From Fusobacterium varium (GTDB lineage: Bacteria; Fusobacteriota; Fusobacteriia; Fusobacteriales; Fusobacteriaceae), in assembly GCA_002356455.1 (NCBI GenBank), contig AP017968.1, positions 3,901,156-3,965,155 of the forward strand: a DNA stretch of 64,000 nt, in the 5' to 3' direction. Below, in pieces: positions 39,902-48,449 of this stretch. Position 1 is the stretch's first letter, and each line of letters opens with the position of its first letter. Below the pieces are notes generated by a model, which searched no databases, was not told the DNA's origin, and saw nothing but the letters and a program-made list of their open reading frames with translations. The position numbers and the translations under genes were made by a program.

Positions 39902-40537
39902 TTAAAATCCTAAATCCTCTTTTACCAAAATTACTTTTATTCTTCCTATATGTCTGCTGTAACGTGTAATTAATATCTGACAGCACACTGTATCTGGTTT
40001 TTTACAATCATAGCAGCATCCTGTCTTCTTACATGGAGTATCTATATCAAATCTCTGAGCATTAAGAGGTGCTGCAGTATTTCTAGCACGTGACATAGCA
40101 TCTTCTACACTTTTTACTACTTTATTCATTCCTATTATCATCACTACATGCTTTGGCCCATAACATATAGCTGCCACTCTATTTGAGTTTCCATCAATAT
40201 TTACTAAAACTCCATCTTCCGAAACAGCATTAGAGCTAGCAAGAAAGTAATCACAGGAAAATATATCATGCATAATTTTTTCAGCTTCTTCCTGTGAAGA
40301 ACTATGTTCTCTGTCTATAACTTTATAGTTACCGATTTTTACTGCTTCCTTCAGGCCTATTTCTTCTATACTTGCTGATCCTCCCCAGCCTACACTGCTT
40401 CCTTCAGGTATAAGTTCAAGAGCCTTTTTTAAAGCATCTTCTTTTGTATCTACAAAAAAAGCTTCAATGTTTCTTAATTTTAAAGCTTTTACCACCTGTT
40501 CTCCACGTAAAGAATCTCTCACTTCTTTTACTGTCAT
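39902..40537 (-). CDS. LUD-domain protein (LutC/YkgG type)
   Basis: A 211-residue protein of the LUD (DUF162) family, related to subunits of the lactate-utilisation complex. Visible family segments are SVGWGGSASIEEIG (about 49-62), FLASSNAVSEDGVLVNIDG and CYGPKHVVMIIGMNKVVK. A cysteine-rich C-terminal region (CKKTGCCYDCKKPDTVCC, about 168-185) suggests a metal or iron-sulfur site. The ATG at 40535-40537 with AAGGAGG is preferred over upstream starts. No lutA/lutB genes are near, so it may act alone; substrate unknown. It follows the HAD phosphatase gene. Confidence 0.85.
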   Translation of the reverse strand: MTVKEVRDSLRGEQVVKALKLRNIEAFFVDTKEDALKKALELIPEGSSVGWGGSASIEEIGLKEAVKIGNYKVIDREHSSSQEEAEKIMHDIFSCDYFLASSNAVSEDGVLVNIDGNSNRVAAICYGPKHVVMIIGMNKVVKSVEDAMSRARNTAAPLNAQRFDIDTPCKKTGCCYDCKKPDTVCCQILITRYSRHIGRIKVILVKEDLGF

Positions 40538-40635
40538 AACATTTTCCTCCTTATGTATAAAATCTATATTAATTTTATTAATGAGCATATACATATATAA
40601 ATCACCTGATAATATATTCAAATATATTTTTATTA

Positions 40636-41442
40636 CTATATTTCAAGTTTTTCAAGCATATACAAAAGTCCTTCTCTGTCATTATCCAGTGTTATATGTT
40701 CCACCTGAGATTTTACTTCTGCAGGAGCATTTCCCATAGCAATTCCCATTCCTGTTACTTTCAGCATATCTATATCATTATAGTTATCCCCAAAAGAAAT
40801 CGTTTTTTCTATAGGAATTCCCTTTATTCTGCATAATACTTCCACTGCATTGGATTTTAATGCCTTTCCATCCATTATTTCCAAATATGTATCTTTAGAC
40901 CTGTATACTGAAAGTTCTGGATAAATCATTTTAAGTTTTTTTTCTATTTCTGCTATCTTTTCAGGAACTCCCATACACATTATCTTATGTACTTCTGTAT
41001 CTTTTTCAAGAAGTTCTTTAAAATCTCCTTTAAGACACTTTAAGTTAGTAATTTCTTCTTCCTGCCTTATCCAATAATCACTATCATCAAATGATATCCA
41101 CTTATTATTTGAATAAATACTTATACATATATCCTTCCATCTTTCCTTTATACTTTCTGTTATTTCTTCAGCTTTTTTCTGAGACATTCCATTGCTTTTG
41201 AGAATTCTGCCATCTGTATCCAATACTAATCCCCCACTATATGCAACTATAGGAGCTTCTATCCCCACAGTTTTTTGTATAGGATATATTCCATCTGGCA
41301 TTCTTGCTGATACGAGGATAAAAGGTATTCCTTTTTTTTCTAACTCTTTTATTTTTTTCCTAGTATTATCTCTTACCTGATGTGTTGAATCTAAAAGAGT
41401 CCCATCTATATCACTGAATACCATTTTGTATTTCCCTATCAT
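40636..41442 (-). CDS. Cof-type HAD-IIB phosphatase
   Basis: A 268-residue HAD phosphatase with a C2B cap. Motif I is FSDIDGTLLDS (about 9-19), motif II VSARMP, and motifs III/IV are the lysine of GKALKSNAVE and GDNYNDIDMLKVTGMGIAMGNAP near 213-235, the Cof signature. Such enzymes hydrolyse sugar phosphates, nucleotides or pyridoxal phosphate, with loose specificity. The start ATG at 41440-41442 has GGAGGGA upstream. It is followed after about 100 bases by the LUD gene, in the same direction. Confidence 0.9.
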   Translation of the reverse strand: MIGKYKMVFSDIDGTLLDSTHQVRDNTRKKIKELEKKGIPFILVSARMPDGIYPIQKTVGIEAPIVAYSGGLVLDTDGRILKSNGMSQKKAEEITESIKERWKDICISIYSNNKWISFDDSDYWIRQEEEITNLKCLKGDFKELLEKDTEVHKIMCMGVPEKIAEIEKKLKMIYPELSVYRSKDTYLEIMDGKALKSNAVEVLCRIKGIPIEKTISFGDNYNDIDMLKVTGMGIAMGNAPAEVKSQVEHITLDNDREGLLYMLEKLEI

Positions 41443-41541
41443 CTTTCCCTCCTGTAAGTATCACTTTAATCTCATTCAGCTTCATATTTTTAATTATTCT
41501 TTCTATATTTATTATAACTAAAAAGAAGCATAAAGTATATT

Positions 41542-42378
41542 CTATATTTTTTCTGCATAAATACATAAAGTAGAATTATTTTGACTTTCTTTTTCTCCAG
41601 CAACATTATTAAAAAATTTAAATCCTGAAAATCCTCCCATTTCTAATTCTTTTCTTATAGAATTTTTACTAAAAATATGATTCCAGATATTGTAGCATTC
41701 ACATTGATTTTCAGTTATTATAATATATTGTTCCAAAGATACCATTGATTCTTTATAAATATTATTTCTTTGAATACATGAATATGGTTCATCGCTCCAA
41801 AATCCACTATTCTCATATGTTATTTCTATTTTTTCCTGAAATTTTTCATAAAACTTTTCTGTAAATACATCTAAAATCAATATCCCTCCTGGTTTTAAAG
41901 CCTTATATATCCTCTTTAAAAGAATTTTTCTATTATCAGGAGAAAGTACTCCAAAATCACAATATATAAGTGTTGCTATATCAAATTCAGCATCATAATC
42001 TATTTCAAGATAATTCATATATTTATATTTTATTTCCATATTCTTTCTGGCTGCTGAATCTACAGCATACTCTATTGAACGTTTTGAAAAATCTATCCCT
42101 GTGACATCAAATCCTTTATTATAAAACTTTTCTGTGTATATACCAGGGCCACATCCTAAATCAAGAAGTTTTCTATTACTTATATCTTCTATTAAAGATG
42201 TTATCCACTCTGCCGATTTTTCTATAAAAGTATGATTCCTTGAAGCTCCTTCTTCATCAGGACTAAGATGAGCTTTTAACATAAATTTAGATATATGTTC
42301 ATCATCCCAGAATTTTTTACTGCTTGAAGCATATTCTATTGGTTTTTCCTTGAGGTAATTCATTAATTTTTTATTCAT
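41542..42378 (-). CDS. SAM-dependent methyltransferase, class I
   Basis: A 278-residue methyltransferase. The SAM-binding motif LLDLGCGPGIYTEKFYNKG (about 71-89) is followed by the acidic end of strand 2, VTGIDFSKRSI, and by the motif LKPGGILILDVF (about 161-172), marking a Methyltransf_11/25-type small-molecule enzyme. The substrate is unknown. AAAAGGAGAAAGG precedes the ATG. Expression seems to be controlled by a long leader carrying an intrinsic terminator hairpin 40 bases before the gene, so a metabolite or RNA signal may set its level. Confidence 0.88.
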   Translation of the reverse strand: MNKKLMNYLKEKPIEYASSSKKFWDDEHISKFMLKAHLSPDEEGASRNHTFIEKSAEWITSLIEDISNRKLLDLGCGPGIYTEKFYNKGFDVTGIDFSKRSIEYAVDSAARKNMEIKYKYMNYLEIDYDAEFDIATLIYCDFGVLSPDNRKILLKRIYKALKPGGILILDVFTEKFYEKFQEKIEITYENSGFWSDEPYSCIQRNNIYKESMVSLEQYIIITENQCECYNIWNHIFSKNSIRKELEMGGFSGFKFFNNVAGEKESQNNSTLCIYAEKI

Positions 42379-42416
42379 AGCCTTTCTCCTTTTGATTTAT
42401 TCTAGTGATATGAGAA

Positions 42417-42443
42417 TAAAAAAAGCTGTGGTTTACCCACAGC
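42417..42443 (-). terminator. Attenuator-like terminator ahead of the methyltransferase
   Basis: On the minus strand AGCTGTGG-GTAAA-CCACAGCT followed by TTTTTTTATTC. It lies between the leader and the gene, the usual place for an attenuation or riboswitch terminator. It could also simply end an independent small RNA. Confidence 0.75.
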
Positions 42444-42646
42444 TGGAAATTCTTATAGCCAGTGTGAAATAAATGGTTAAAATCATATGAACACAAAAAA
42501 GCTGCAATTAACAGCTGAAAAATTTTGTTCAATTATGATTACCTTTCATTTCCACGACATTCTCATATTATTGATTATATAATATCAAGTATGTTGGATT
42601 ACCTCACCTCAAATAAAATATTTTTCTCACATCACTTAAAAAGATA
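42444..42646 (-). promoter_or_regulatory. Structured leader upstream of the methyltransferase, class unknown
   Basis: The transcript starting near 42638 contains a palindromic hairpin (TTGAT...ATCAA, about 42562-42579) within a purine-rich region (TTGAGGTGAGGTAATCC, then GTCGTGGAAATGAAAGGTAATC), a second hairpin AGCTG...CAGCT followed by T6 (about 42497-42519), and ends at the attenuator. The repeated GGTAATC and the layout suggest a folded regulatory RNA; I do not recognise a named riboswitch. Confidence 0.4.
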
Positions 42647-42672
42647 ATACTATAAAATAAAAATATTGTCAA
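42644..42672 (-). promoter_or_regulatory. Promoter of the methyltransferase leader
   Basis: On the minus strand consensus TTGACA (complement 42667-42672), 17 bases, TATTAT (complement 42644-42649). It lies just after the T-run that terminates tRNA-Gln transcription (a weak CTGT/ACAG hairpin plus T8 near 42680-42706). Confidence 0.8.
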
Positions 42673-42720
42673 AAAATTAAAAAAAACTGCCTGTTTTAGA
42701 CAGCTTGATTTCTTATTTGG

Positions 42721-42795
42721 TGGCTGGGCTGGCTGGATTCGAACCAGCGCATGACGGAGTCAAAGTCCGTTGCCTTACCGCTTGGCGACAGCCCA
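42721..42795 (-). tRNA. tRNA-Gln (anticodon TTG)
   Basis: On the minus strand a 75-base cloverleaf: acceptor TGGGCTG pairs with CAGCCCA, the anticodon loop is CTTTGAC with anticodon TTG, the T arm contains GGTTCGAATCC, and the 3' CCA is encoded. It stands alone with its own promoter (42807-42835). Confidence 0.95.
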
Positions 42796-42806
42796 ACAAC
42801 AGTATA

Positions 42807-42835
42807 ATAGTATCAAATTTATCTTTGTTTGTCAA
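42807..42835 (-). promoter_or_regulatory. Promoter of tRNA-Gln
   Basis: On the minus strand TTGACA (complement 42830-42835), 17 bases, TACTAT (complement 42807-42812), 11 bases before the tRNA. Confidence 0.75.
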
Positions 42836-42985
42836 TAAAATTTTTTTTAAATTCTGAAAAAAAATTTATTTTCAGCTGGTTTTATTCCATTTAACTCTGT
42901 GTTACTGTTTTCTTTTTATAAAAAAAGATATGATATATATATCTAAAGAGCTCTTAGAAAAACTAAAATATCAGGAGGTCATATA

Positions 42986-43294
42986 ATGGCAAAAGAAAAC
43001 TCAGTAATAAAAACAGTGGTGGAAAAAGAAATAACTAAGGTTACAAACTCAATTAAAAGACAGGATGCTATTGAAAAAGAACTTCAGAATTCACAAGCTA
43101 CATTGGAACACATAGCCGAACAAATTGAAGCAGGAAATCCTATTCCTAATGATTCAAAATTTTCAAGCTATGATGAATGGCAGACATTTCTTGAGAAGAA
43201 AATCAAATCAAAAAATTCCTCTCTTGAAACTATTGATAAACAAAAAAGTCTTCTGGCTGCTTATGAATTTTATCTTAAAAACAATGCTGAATAA
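42986..43294 (+). CDS. Small coiled-coil protein, unknown function
   Basis: A 102-residue, highly charged, all-helical protein with two long coiled-coil stretches (VVEKEITKVTNSIKRQDAIE and KKIKSKNSSLETIDKQK) and a central short acidic segment. AGGAGG precedes the ATG. No domain is recognised. It is monocistronic, with a strong terminator behind it and the DUF4132 gene starting some 210 bases on. Confidence 0.75.
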   Translation: MAKENSVIKTVVEKEITKVTNSIKRQDAIEKELQNSQATLEHIAEQIEAGNPIPNDSKFSSYDEWQTFLEKKIKSKNSSLETIDKQKSLLAAYEFYLKNNAE

Positions 43295-43311
43295 AAAATA
43301 ATAATAAAACG

Positions 43312-43356
43312 AGATAGCTAAAAGGGAGAAGTATTTTCTCCCTTTTAGCTATTTTA
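43312..43356 (+). terminator. Terminator of the coiled-coil gene
   Basis: ATAGCTAAAAGGGAGA...TTCTCCCTTTTAGCTAT is a very strong stem followed by TTTACTTTG. Confidence 0.85.
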
Positions 43357-43448
43357 CTTTGTTCAATGATACTTTTTACAAAGGGCAACTGTTAATTAAC
43401 AAAATTCCAACTTGTCTTTCTTGTTTTTAAACAGTAAAAATGATATAT

Positions 43449-43477
43449 TTGAATTAAATCAACATAAAATATATAAA
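43449..43477 (+). promoter_or_regulatory. Promoter of the DUF4132 gene
   Basis: TTGAAT (43449-43454), 17 bases, TATAAA (43472-43477), about 28 bases before the start codon. Confidence 0.65.
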
Positions 43478-43504
43478 AATAAAATTTTTTAGAAAGGAAT
43501 AATT

Positions 43505-46500
43505 ATGACTGAAAATGAATTGTTTGAAATTTGGGAAGCTGCAAAAAAGGGAAATACATATTCAAGAAAACCTCTCCCTGCAGAATATGTAAAAGAGGCT
43601 GAAGACTACATAAATAAAGTCAATAGTACTATTGAAAAACGAAAAACATCTTGGTCTGTTTCATATCCTACAGCACTAATCAAAGAAATAGGAAAAGAAA
43701 ATGAGCTTCTAGCTAAAAGAATACTTTTTGTTATTTCACAATGGAGAAGGGAAGGAGTCATAAGTGATTACTACTATATGTTCAATGACATAGATATAGC
43801 TGCAAAAATAGGTTATTCCCTTTCTGAAATAATTGAAGAATCCATTATAAAATTTAAAAAAAATATATCTGTTGATAATATAGAAATTTCTCTGGAAAAG
43901 TTATGGAAATATTATCCTGAGGAAGACTTTGTAAAGTTTACAGACAAAATTTTTACCTCTGATATGAATGTATTATTAGAAAAGAAAAATGATGACTGTA
44001 TGCTTTATATTCTTCTTACAGCTGCTTCTATTCTCTATGCAAAAGATTCTGTAAAATATCAGTATTATCTTGCTCCTATAATGTCTTATGCTAATAAATT
44101 TGGAGATGTATGTACTTGCATAATTCTGTCTAAGATTACTCCTGTTTCAAAAGAAGCTGAAGAACTGCTTATTAAATTAATAAAAGAAAACGAAGGAGCC
44201 AGAGTAAATATATACAGATTTGGATTCCGCAGAGATTTCAAAAAATTTAAAAAATTCTGTGATGATAAAAATATTCCTGAGTATTATCCTCTTTTATTGC
44301 TTATTCTTGAGGTTATGAATGAATATAATAATGATATGAAAAAAACTGCTCAATATTTCAATGAAGCATACAACAATAATAGAGAAGAATTTATGAAAGT
44401 TTATCACAGATTATCTGATAAAATGCATTCTGCCAAAGCACTGTTTCTTTTAGCAATCATGATAAAAAATAAAAATGATGAAGAAGATTTAAAAGAAGAA
44501 AAATTAAATGCTGACATAATCAGATATGTAGAAAATGGTTTGAATCATAAAAACAATAATGTTCTTGAGTATTTAAAAGGAAATATTACTAAAGAGGAAG
44601 TAATAAAAAAATATATGAAAGGAAACATTCCGATGGTTGAATATTTTTATACTGCAGTTGCATGTATATATAATCACAGTTCTATTGCCAGAAAATTTTG
44701 GGATATTTATATGTCATTTGCTGAAAATGAACTTTATGATTCAACTAAAATAAGATTTTATAATTACTTTATTGAAGGAAGATATAAGTGGCTTGGTGAA
44801 TCTCCAATAGATAGTGCGAAAGTTCTGATGAAATATGGTTTTTCTTTTAAGAGAATTCTTGCTATATATTGTATAGCTGGTGAAAATTCATGGAATGGAG
44901 AAACTATCAATATGAGTGATGCGGCCGAAATTATAAAAGGTCATGAAAATGAAGCTTTAGAACTCCTTGATGAATGGAGAAAACTTGAAAAATGCTCAAG
45001 TGATGAAACTGCTTATCAGACAAGACTTTTAGAGTTACTTTTTGACAAAAGCAACATTTCTGATTATTCTCTACTTGTTGAAATGTTAAATCACAAATCT
45101 AAAGTTATCAAGAAAAAATGTGAGGAAATAATCACAAGACATAAAAAAGAAACACAACATCTCCTTGAAGATATGAAATTAAAAGCAAAGGGAGAAACTC
45201 TCCAAATTATTAACCGTATAATTAAATTCTGGAATAATGAACATCTTTTTCATGAAGGTTTCTCTTTCACAAACGAAGCAGCAATAAAATTCTGTACAGA
45301 AAATTTTGATAAAACTAATATCAAAGTAATCTCATGGATACCAGAAGGTATGCTTTCAGGAGTGCGTTTTGCTGATCTCAGTGGAATAGCTCCAGATATA
45401 ATAATGGAATTTATTTTAGTAGAATATATGTCTTTGGCTGCACCATATCGTGTGAAAGCTGCTGATAAAGTAGCAGAAATATTAAACCTTCAAGATATGC
45501 AAAAAGCTCTGGAAGGTATATATAATGAATGGATAGAAAATGGTGCTGATACAAAATTAAAAATGTTTATGCTTCCATACTGTGTTTTTGCTTCAGATTC
45601 ACAGATACTGCAGTTAAATAAACAGCTTTTAAAATGGGCAGAAGCGTCACGGGGTGCTCTTGCAGCATTTGCTGTATCAGTTGCAGCACTGAATGGTGGA
45701 AGTGTAGCTTTGATGATGGTGGACAGTATATCTTCAAAATTTCCTAATAATCAGGTAAAAAAAGCTGCTAAAGCTGCTTTTTCAGCTACTGCCAAGATAC
45801 TTGAAATTCCAGAAGATGTACTTTCAGATCGTATTGTTCCTTCACTTGGATTTGATAAAACTGGTAAAAAAATACTTGATTTTGGTGCTCATACTTTTAC
45901 TCTTGCTTTAACACCAGATTTTGTCCTTTCTATCTATGATAATGGAAAAGAAAAATTTATAAAATCACTTCCTAAGCCAACCAGTGAAGATGATCCTGTA
46001 AAAGCTGAATCAGCTAAAAAAGAACTTTCTGAGTTAAAAAAACAGATAAAAGCAGTAGTGCAAACTCAATCTGCCAGATTGAAGAAAGTTCTTATGAATG
46101 GACGTTATTGGAATAGTGAAAACTGGAATTCTCTGTTTGTGAAAAATCCAATAATGCATCAGTTTGCTATGGGGCTTATTTGGGGAGTTTACGAAAATAA
46201 TAAACTTATAGAGTCATTTAGATATATGGAAGATGGTACTTTCAATACAGTTGATGAAGATGAATTTACAGTTCCTGAAAAAGCTCATATTACTCTTGTA
46301 CACCCTGTAGAGCTTGGACAAGAACTTACTGCATCTTGGAAAACTCAACTGGAAGATTATGAAATAATACAGCCTATAGAACAGCTGGATATATCAATAC
46401 CAGAACTTGCCCCTAAAGATATAGCTGGTAAAAAAATAATACGTTATTCTGATAAATATATCAAAGTAGGTAAAATAAACTCTGCTGCAAAAAAATATGA

Positions 46501-46777
46501 ATTCATTCGTGGAGAGGTCCTTGATGCTGGTTCTTTCTTCTGTTATCACATTGTTGATAAATTTCTTAATATATATGTTCATATAAATGTTGATGATATG
46601 TATATGGGACAGGATTTTGATGAGGAAATAACTATAAAAGAAGTTACTTTCTGTCGTCTGCCTGAATCAGGAGAACCTTTAGATGATATAAAAGACAATA
46701 TGATATTGGATATTTCTTCACTTCCACAGAGATTTGTAAGCAGTGTTATTGCTCTTCTTGATAAAATAACAGAATAA
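43505..46777 (+). CDS. DUF4132 (MolR-like) large protein
   Basis: A 1090-residue soluble protein. The N-terminal two thirds are alpha-helical with HEAT-like repeats; the C-terminal part (about 830-1090) resembles the DUF4132 domain found in MolR and WGR-associated proteins, with ILDFGAHTFTLALTPDF, RYWNSENWNSLFVKNPIMHQ and FAMGLIWGVYENN, then a beta-rich end. Similar proteins often sit beside WGR or MoxR ATPase genes and their function is not settled. Here it stands alone between two strong terminators. It is acidic and lacks signal peptide or membrane segments. The domain name is by eye only. Confidence 0.7.
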   Translation: MTENELFEIWEAAKKGNTYSRKPLPAEYVKEAEDYINKVNSTIEKRKTSWSVSYPTALIKEIGKENELLAKRILFVISQWRREGVISDYYYMFNDIDIAAKIGYSLSEIIEESIIKFKKNISVDNIEISLEKLWKYYPEEDFVKFTDKIFTSDMNVLLEKKNDDCMLYILLTAASILYAKDSVKYQYYLAPIMSYANKFGDVCTCIILSKITPVSKEAEELLIKLIKENEGARVNIYRFGFRRDFKKFKKFCDDKNIPEYYPLLLLILEVMNEYNNDMKKTAQYFNEAYNNNREEFMKVYHRLSDKMHSAKALFLLAIMIKNKNDEEDLKEEKLNADIIRYVENGLNHKNNNVLEYLKGNITKEEVIKKYMKGNIPMVEYFYTAVACIYNHSSIARKFWDIYMSFAENELYDSTKIRFYNYFIEGRYKWLGESPIDSAKVLMKYGFSFKRILAIYCIAGENSWNGETINMSDAAEIIKGHENEALELLDEWRKLEKCSSDETAYQTRLLELLFDKSNISDYSLLVEMLNHKSKVIKKKCEEIITRHKKETQHLLEDMKLKAKGETLQIINRIIKFWNNEHLFHEGFSFTNEAAIKFCTENFDKTNIKVISWIPEGMLSGVRFADLSGIAPDIIMEFILVEYMSLAAPYRVKAADKVAEILNLQDMQKALEGIYNEWIENGADTKLKMFMLPYCVFASDSQILQLNKQLLKWAEASRGALAAFAVSVAALNGGSVALMMVDSISSKFPNNQVKKAAKAAFSATAKILEIPEDVLSDRIVPSLGFDKTGKKILDFGAHTFTLALTPDFVLSIYDNGKEKFIKSLPKPTSEDDPVKAESAKKELSELKKQIKAVVQTQSARLKKVLMNGRYWNSENWNSLFVKNPIMHQFAMGLIWGVYENNKLIESFRYMEDGTFNTVDEDEFTVPEKAHITLVHPVELGQELTASWKTQLEDYEIIQPIEQLDISIPELAPKDIAGKKIIRYSDKYIKVGKINSAAKKYEFIRGEVLDAGSFFCYHIVDKFLNIYVHINVDDMYMGQDFDEEITIKEVTFCRLPESGEPLDDIKDNMILDISSLPQRFVSSVIALLDKITE

Positions 46778-46801
46778 AAAACTAGATAATATTTAAATTA
46801 A

Positions 46802-46846
46802 AAAGCAGTTGAAATCTTAAAATAATTTCAGCTGCTTTTTTTATAA
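46802..46846 (+). terminator. Terminator of the DUF4132 gene
   Basis: AAAGCAGTTGAAAT...ATTTCAGCTGCTTT followed by TTTTTATAAC. Confidence 0.85.
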
Positions 46847-46872
46847 CAGAATAATACTATTAGTAGTTTATC

Positions 46873-47032
46873 TTGAAATAAATATCTTAGTATGTTATCA
46901 TAAATATTATTGTAATATAAATTTCAAAAAAAAGGGGAGGATTTGGTGTCCTTAAATGTTTCTAACTAAACCAACTAAATAAAAAGTTGTTTTTTAAAAA
47001 GCTTCAAGACCTTGTAATACACAGGTTTTTTT
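46873..47032 (+). ncRNA. Candidate small RNA or attenuated leader before bpsA
   Basis: TTGAAA (46873-46878), 17 bases, TATCAT (46896-46901) form a promoter. About 130 bases later ACCTTGT-AAT-ACACAGGT followed by T7 (47010-47032) looks like a terminator. Between them GGGGAGGATTTG precedes a 7-codon frame (GTG ... TAA, 46949-46972). This could be a leader-peptide attenuator of the polyamine operon or a small RNA. The rest, to 47289, holds no gene; a TTGACA near 47177 lacks a well-placed -10. Confidence 0.35.
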
Positions 47033-47289
47033 GTGTTGTCTTTTTAGAAATAGGTAAGAAACATGGATATCATTAAGCCAAACTTTATTATAAATTAATA
47101 GATATTGAATAAAGAATTATTTTATAATTTTTAATATATTTTAAAATTAATTCATTAAAATTTAATATTAAATATATTGACATTTAATTTAAGTGATAAA
47201 AGGGTATAGTGACTTTAGTGTTATTATAGCCTTTTTTATTTTTATCCATCTTTCTTTTTATTTTAATTAAAAATGGAGGATAATAATCA

Positions 47290-48258
47290 ATGCTTAATTG
47301 TATAGAAAAAATTAAAAAAAATGTAAATCTGGAAGAAGGAAATAAAACTGTAGAAAATATATTGATAACAATATATCTCCAAGAGGGAATATCAACTAAA
47401 GAACTGGCAAAACTAAATTTTCTTCCTCTTCCTGTTACAGCTGCTATAAAAAAAGAATTTATTAAAGAAAAACTGGTTATTCAAGATAGAGGAAGCAGGC
47501 TCACTCCCAGTGGAATACATTTTGCAGAAAATAAATTAGGATTTAAAAATATAGATAAAAAATTATATCTCAAATTACTTACAAATTCTCAGGAAGAGTG
47601 TGAGGAAATCAGCAAAATAAAAGAGGAAATACACCATATTTTTGAAAATCGCCCTCAAGCAGATGTGACTTTAGATCAATCAAAGTCCAATATGGAAACC
47701 TCTTTAAAAAGAGCTGTATTATGTCTTAAAAATTATGACTTGATAGGAAAAAACATCTTATGTCTAGGTGATGATGATTTAACCAGTATTGCCTTAGGGT
47801 TTTTATTGAAAAAACTCTTTCCTTCTGCTCTTTATCAAAGTACTGAAATTACTGTAATAGATATAGATAAAAGAATAATTGAGTATATAGCTGATACAGC
47901 TGTAAAAGAATCTCTTCCAATCAAATGTGAATACATGGATTTAAAAAAAACATTACCTGATAAATTAAAGAATAAGTTTGATTGTTTTTTTACAGACCCA
48001 CCTTATACATTAAAAGGTATGAATCTGTTTATTTCAAGAGGAATTGAGGCTTTAAAGAATGAAAGTGATCTCAATATTTACTTTTCTTTTGCTCATAAGT
48101 CTCCAACTTATCAATTGAATATGCAGAAAAACTTTTTAGCTATGGGACTTGCTATTTCAACTGTGACTCCAAGATTTAATACTTATGAAGGTGCCAGTAT
48201 AATAGGGAGTACAGGGCAGATGATAGTACTTAAAACTACTGATAAAAAATGTTTATAG
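47290..48258 (+). CDS. bpsA: Branched-chain polyamine synthase (BpsA family)
   Basis: A 322-residue aminopropyltransferase of the BpsA/DUF43 family, which adds aminopropyl groups from decarboxylated SAM to the inner nitrogen of spermidine, giving N4-branched polyamines. An N-terminal winged helix (about 20-85) is followed by the Rossmann-like domain with the catalytic CLGDDDLTSIALG (about 158-170, GDDD motif) and TDPPYTLKGMNLF (about 235-247). The nearby speD supplies decarboxylated SAM, which strongly supports the assignment. No speE is present here. Best known from thermophiles, so a mesophile copy is of interest. GGAGG lies before the ATG. Confidence 0.88.
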   Translation: MLNCIEKIKKNVNLEEGNKTVENILITIYLQEGISTKELAKLNFLPLPVTAAIKKEFIKEKLVIQDRGSRLTPSGIHFAENKLGFKNIDKKLYLKLLTNSQEECEEISKIKEEIHHIFENRPQADVTLDQSKSNMETSLKRAVLCLKNYDLIGKNILCLGDDDLTSIALGFLLKKLFPSALYQSTEITVIDIDKRIIEYIADTAVKESLPIKCEYMDLKKTLPDKLKNKFDCFFTDPPYTLKGMNLFISRGIEALKNESDLNIYFSFAHKSPTYQLNMQKNFLAMGLAISTVTPRFNTYEGASIIGSTGQMIVLKTTDKKCL

Positions 48259-48439
48259 TGGTCTTCTATATACTGGAGAATTTACAAAAACAGTCCGTCT
48301 TTATAAGTGCAAAAAATGTGGAAATACTATAAAGACAGGAAATTCCGAAAAAATAAAAAATATTAAAACCCTTAAAAAAACAGGGTGCTGTAAATGTAAT
48401 AATAAAATATTTGATTTAATTCAAAGAAAGAATAAGTAA
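48239..48439 (+). CDS. Short zinc-ribbon ORF overlapping bpsA, no standard start codon
   Basis: In the +1 frame relative to the end of bpsA runs an open frame encoding YTGEFTKTVRLYKCKKCGNT followed by a spacer and TGCCKCNNKIFDL, a four-cysteine zinc ribbon (CKKC ... CCKC), ending at TAA 48437-48439, ten bases before speD. After the last in-frame stop (TAG at 48224-48226) there is no ATG, GTG or TTG; CTG at 48239 or ATA at 48242 would be needed. Alternatives are a +1 frameshift fusing it to BpsA, or a mutation. The cysteine pattern and tight packing argue that it is real. Confidence 0.45.
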   Translation: MIKNVYSGLLYTGEFTKTVRLYKCKKCGNTIKTGNSEKIKNIKTLKKTGCCKCNNKIFDLIQRKNK

Positions 48440-48449
48440 AGGAGAATTT

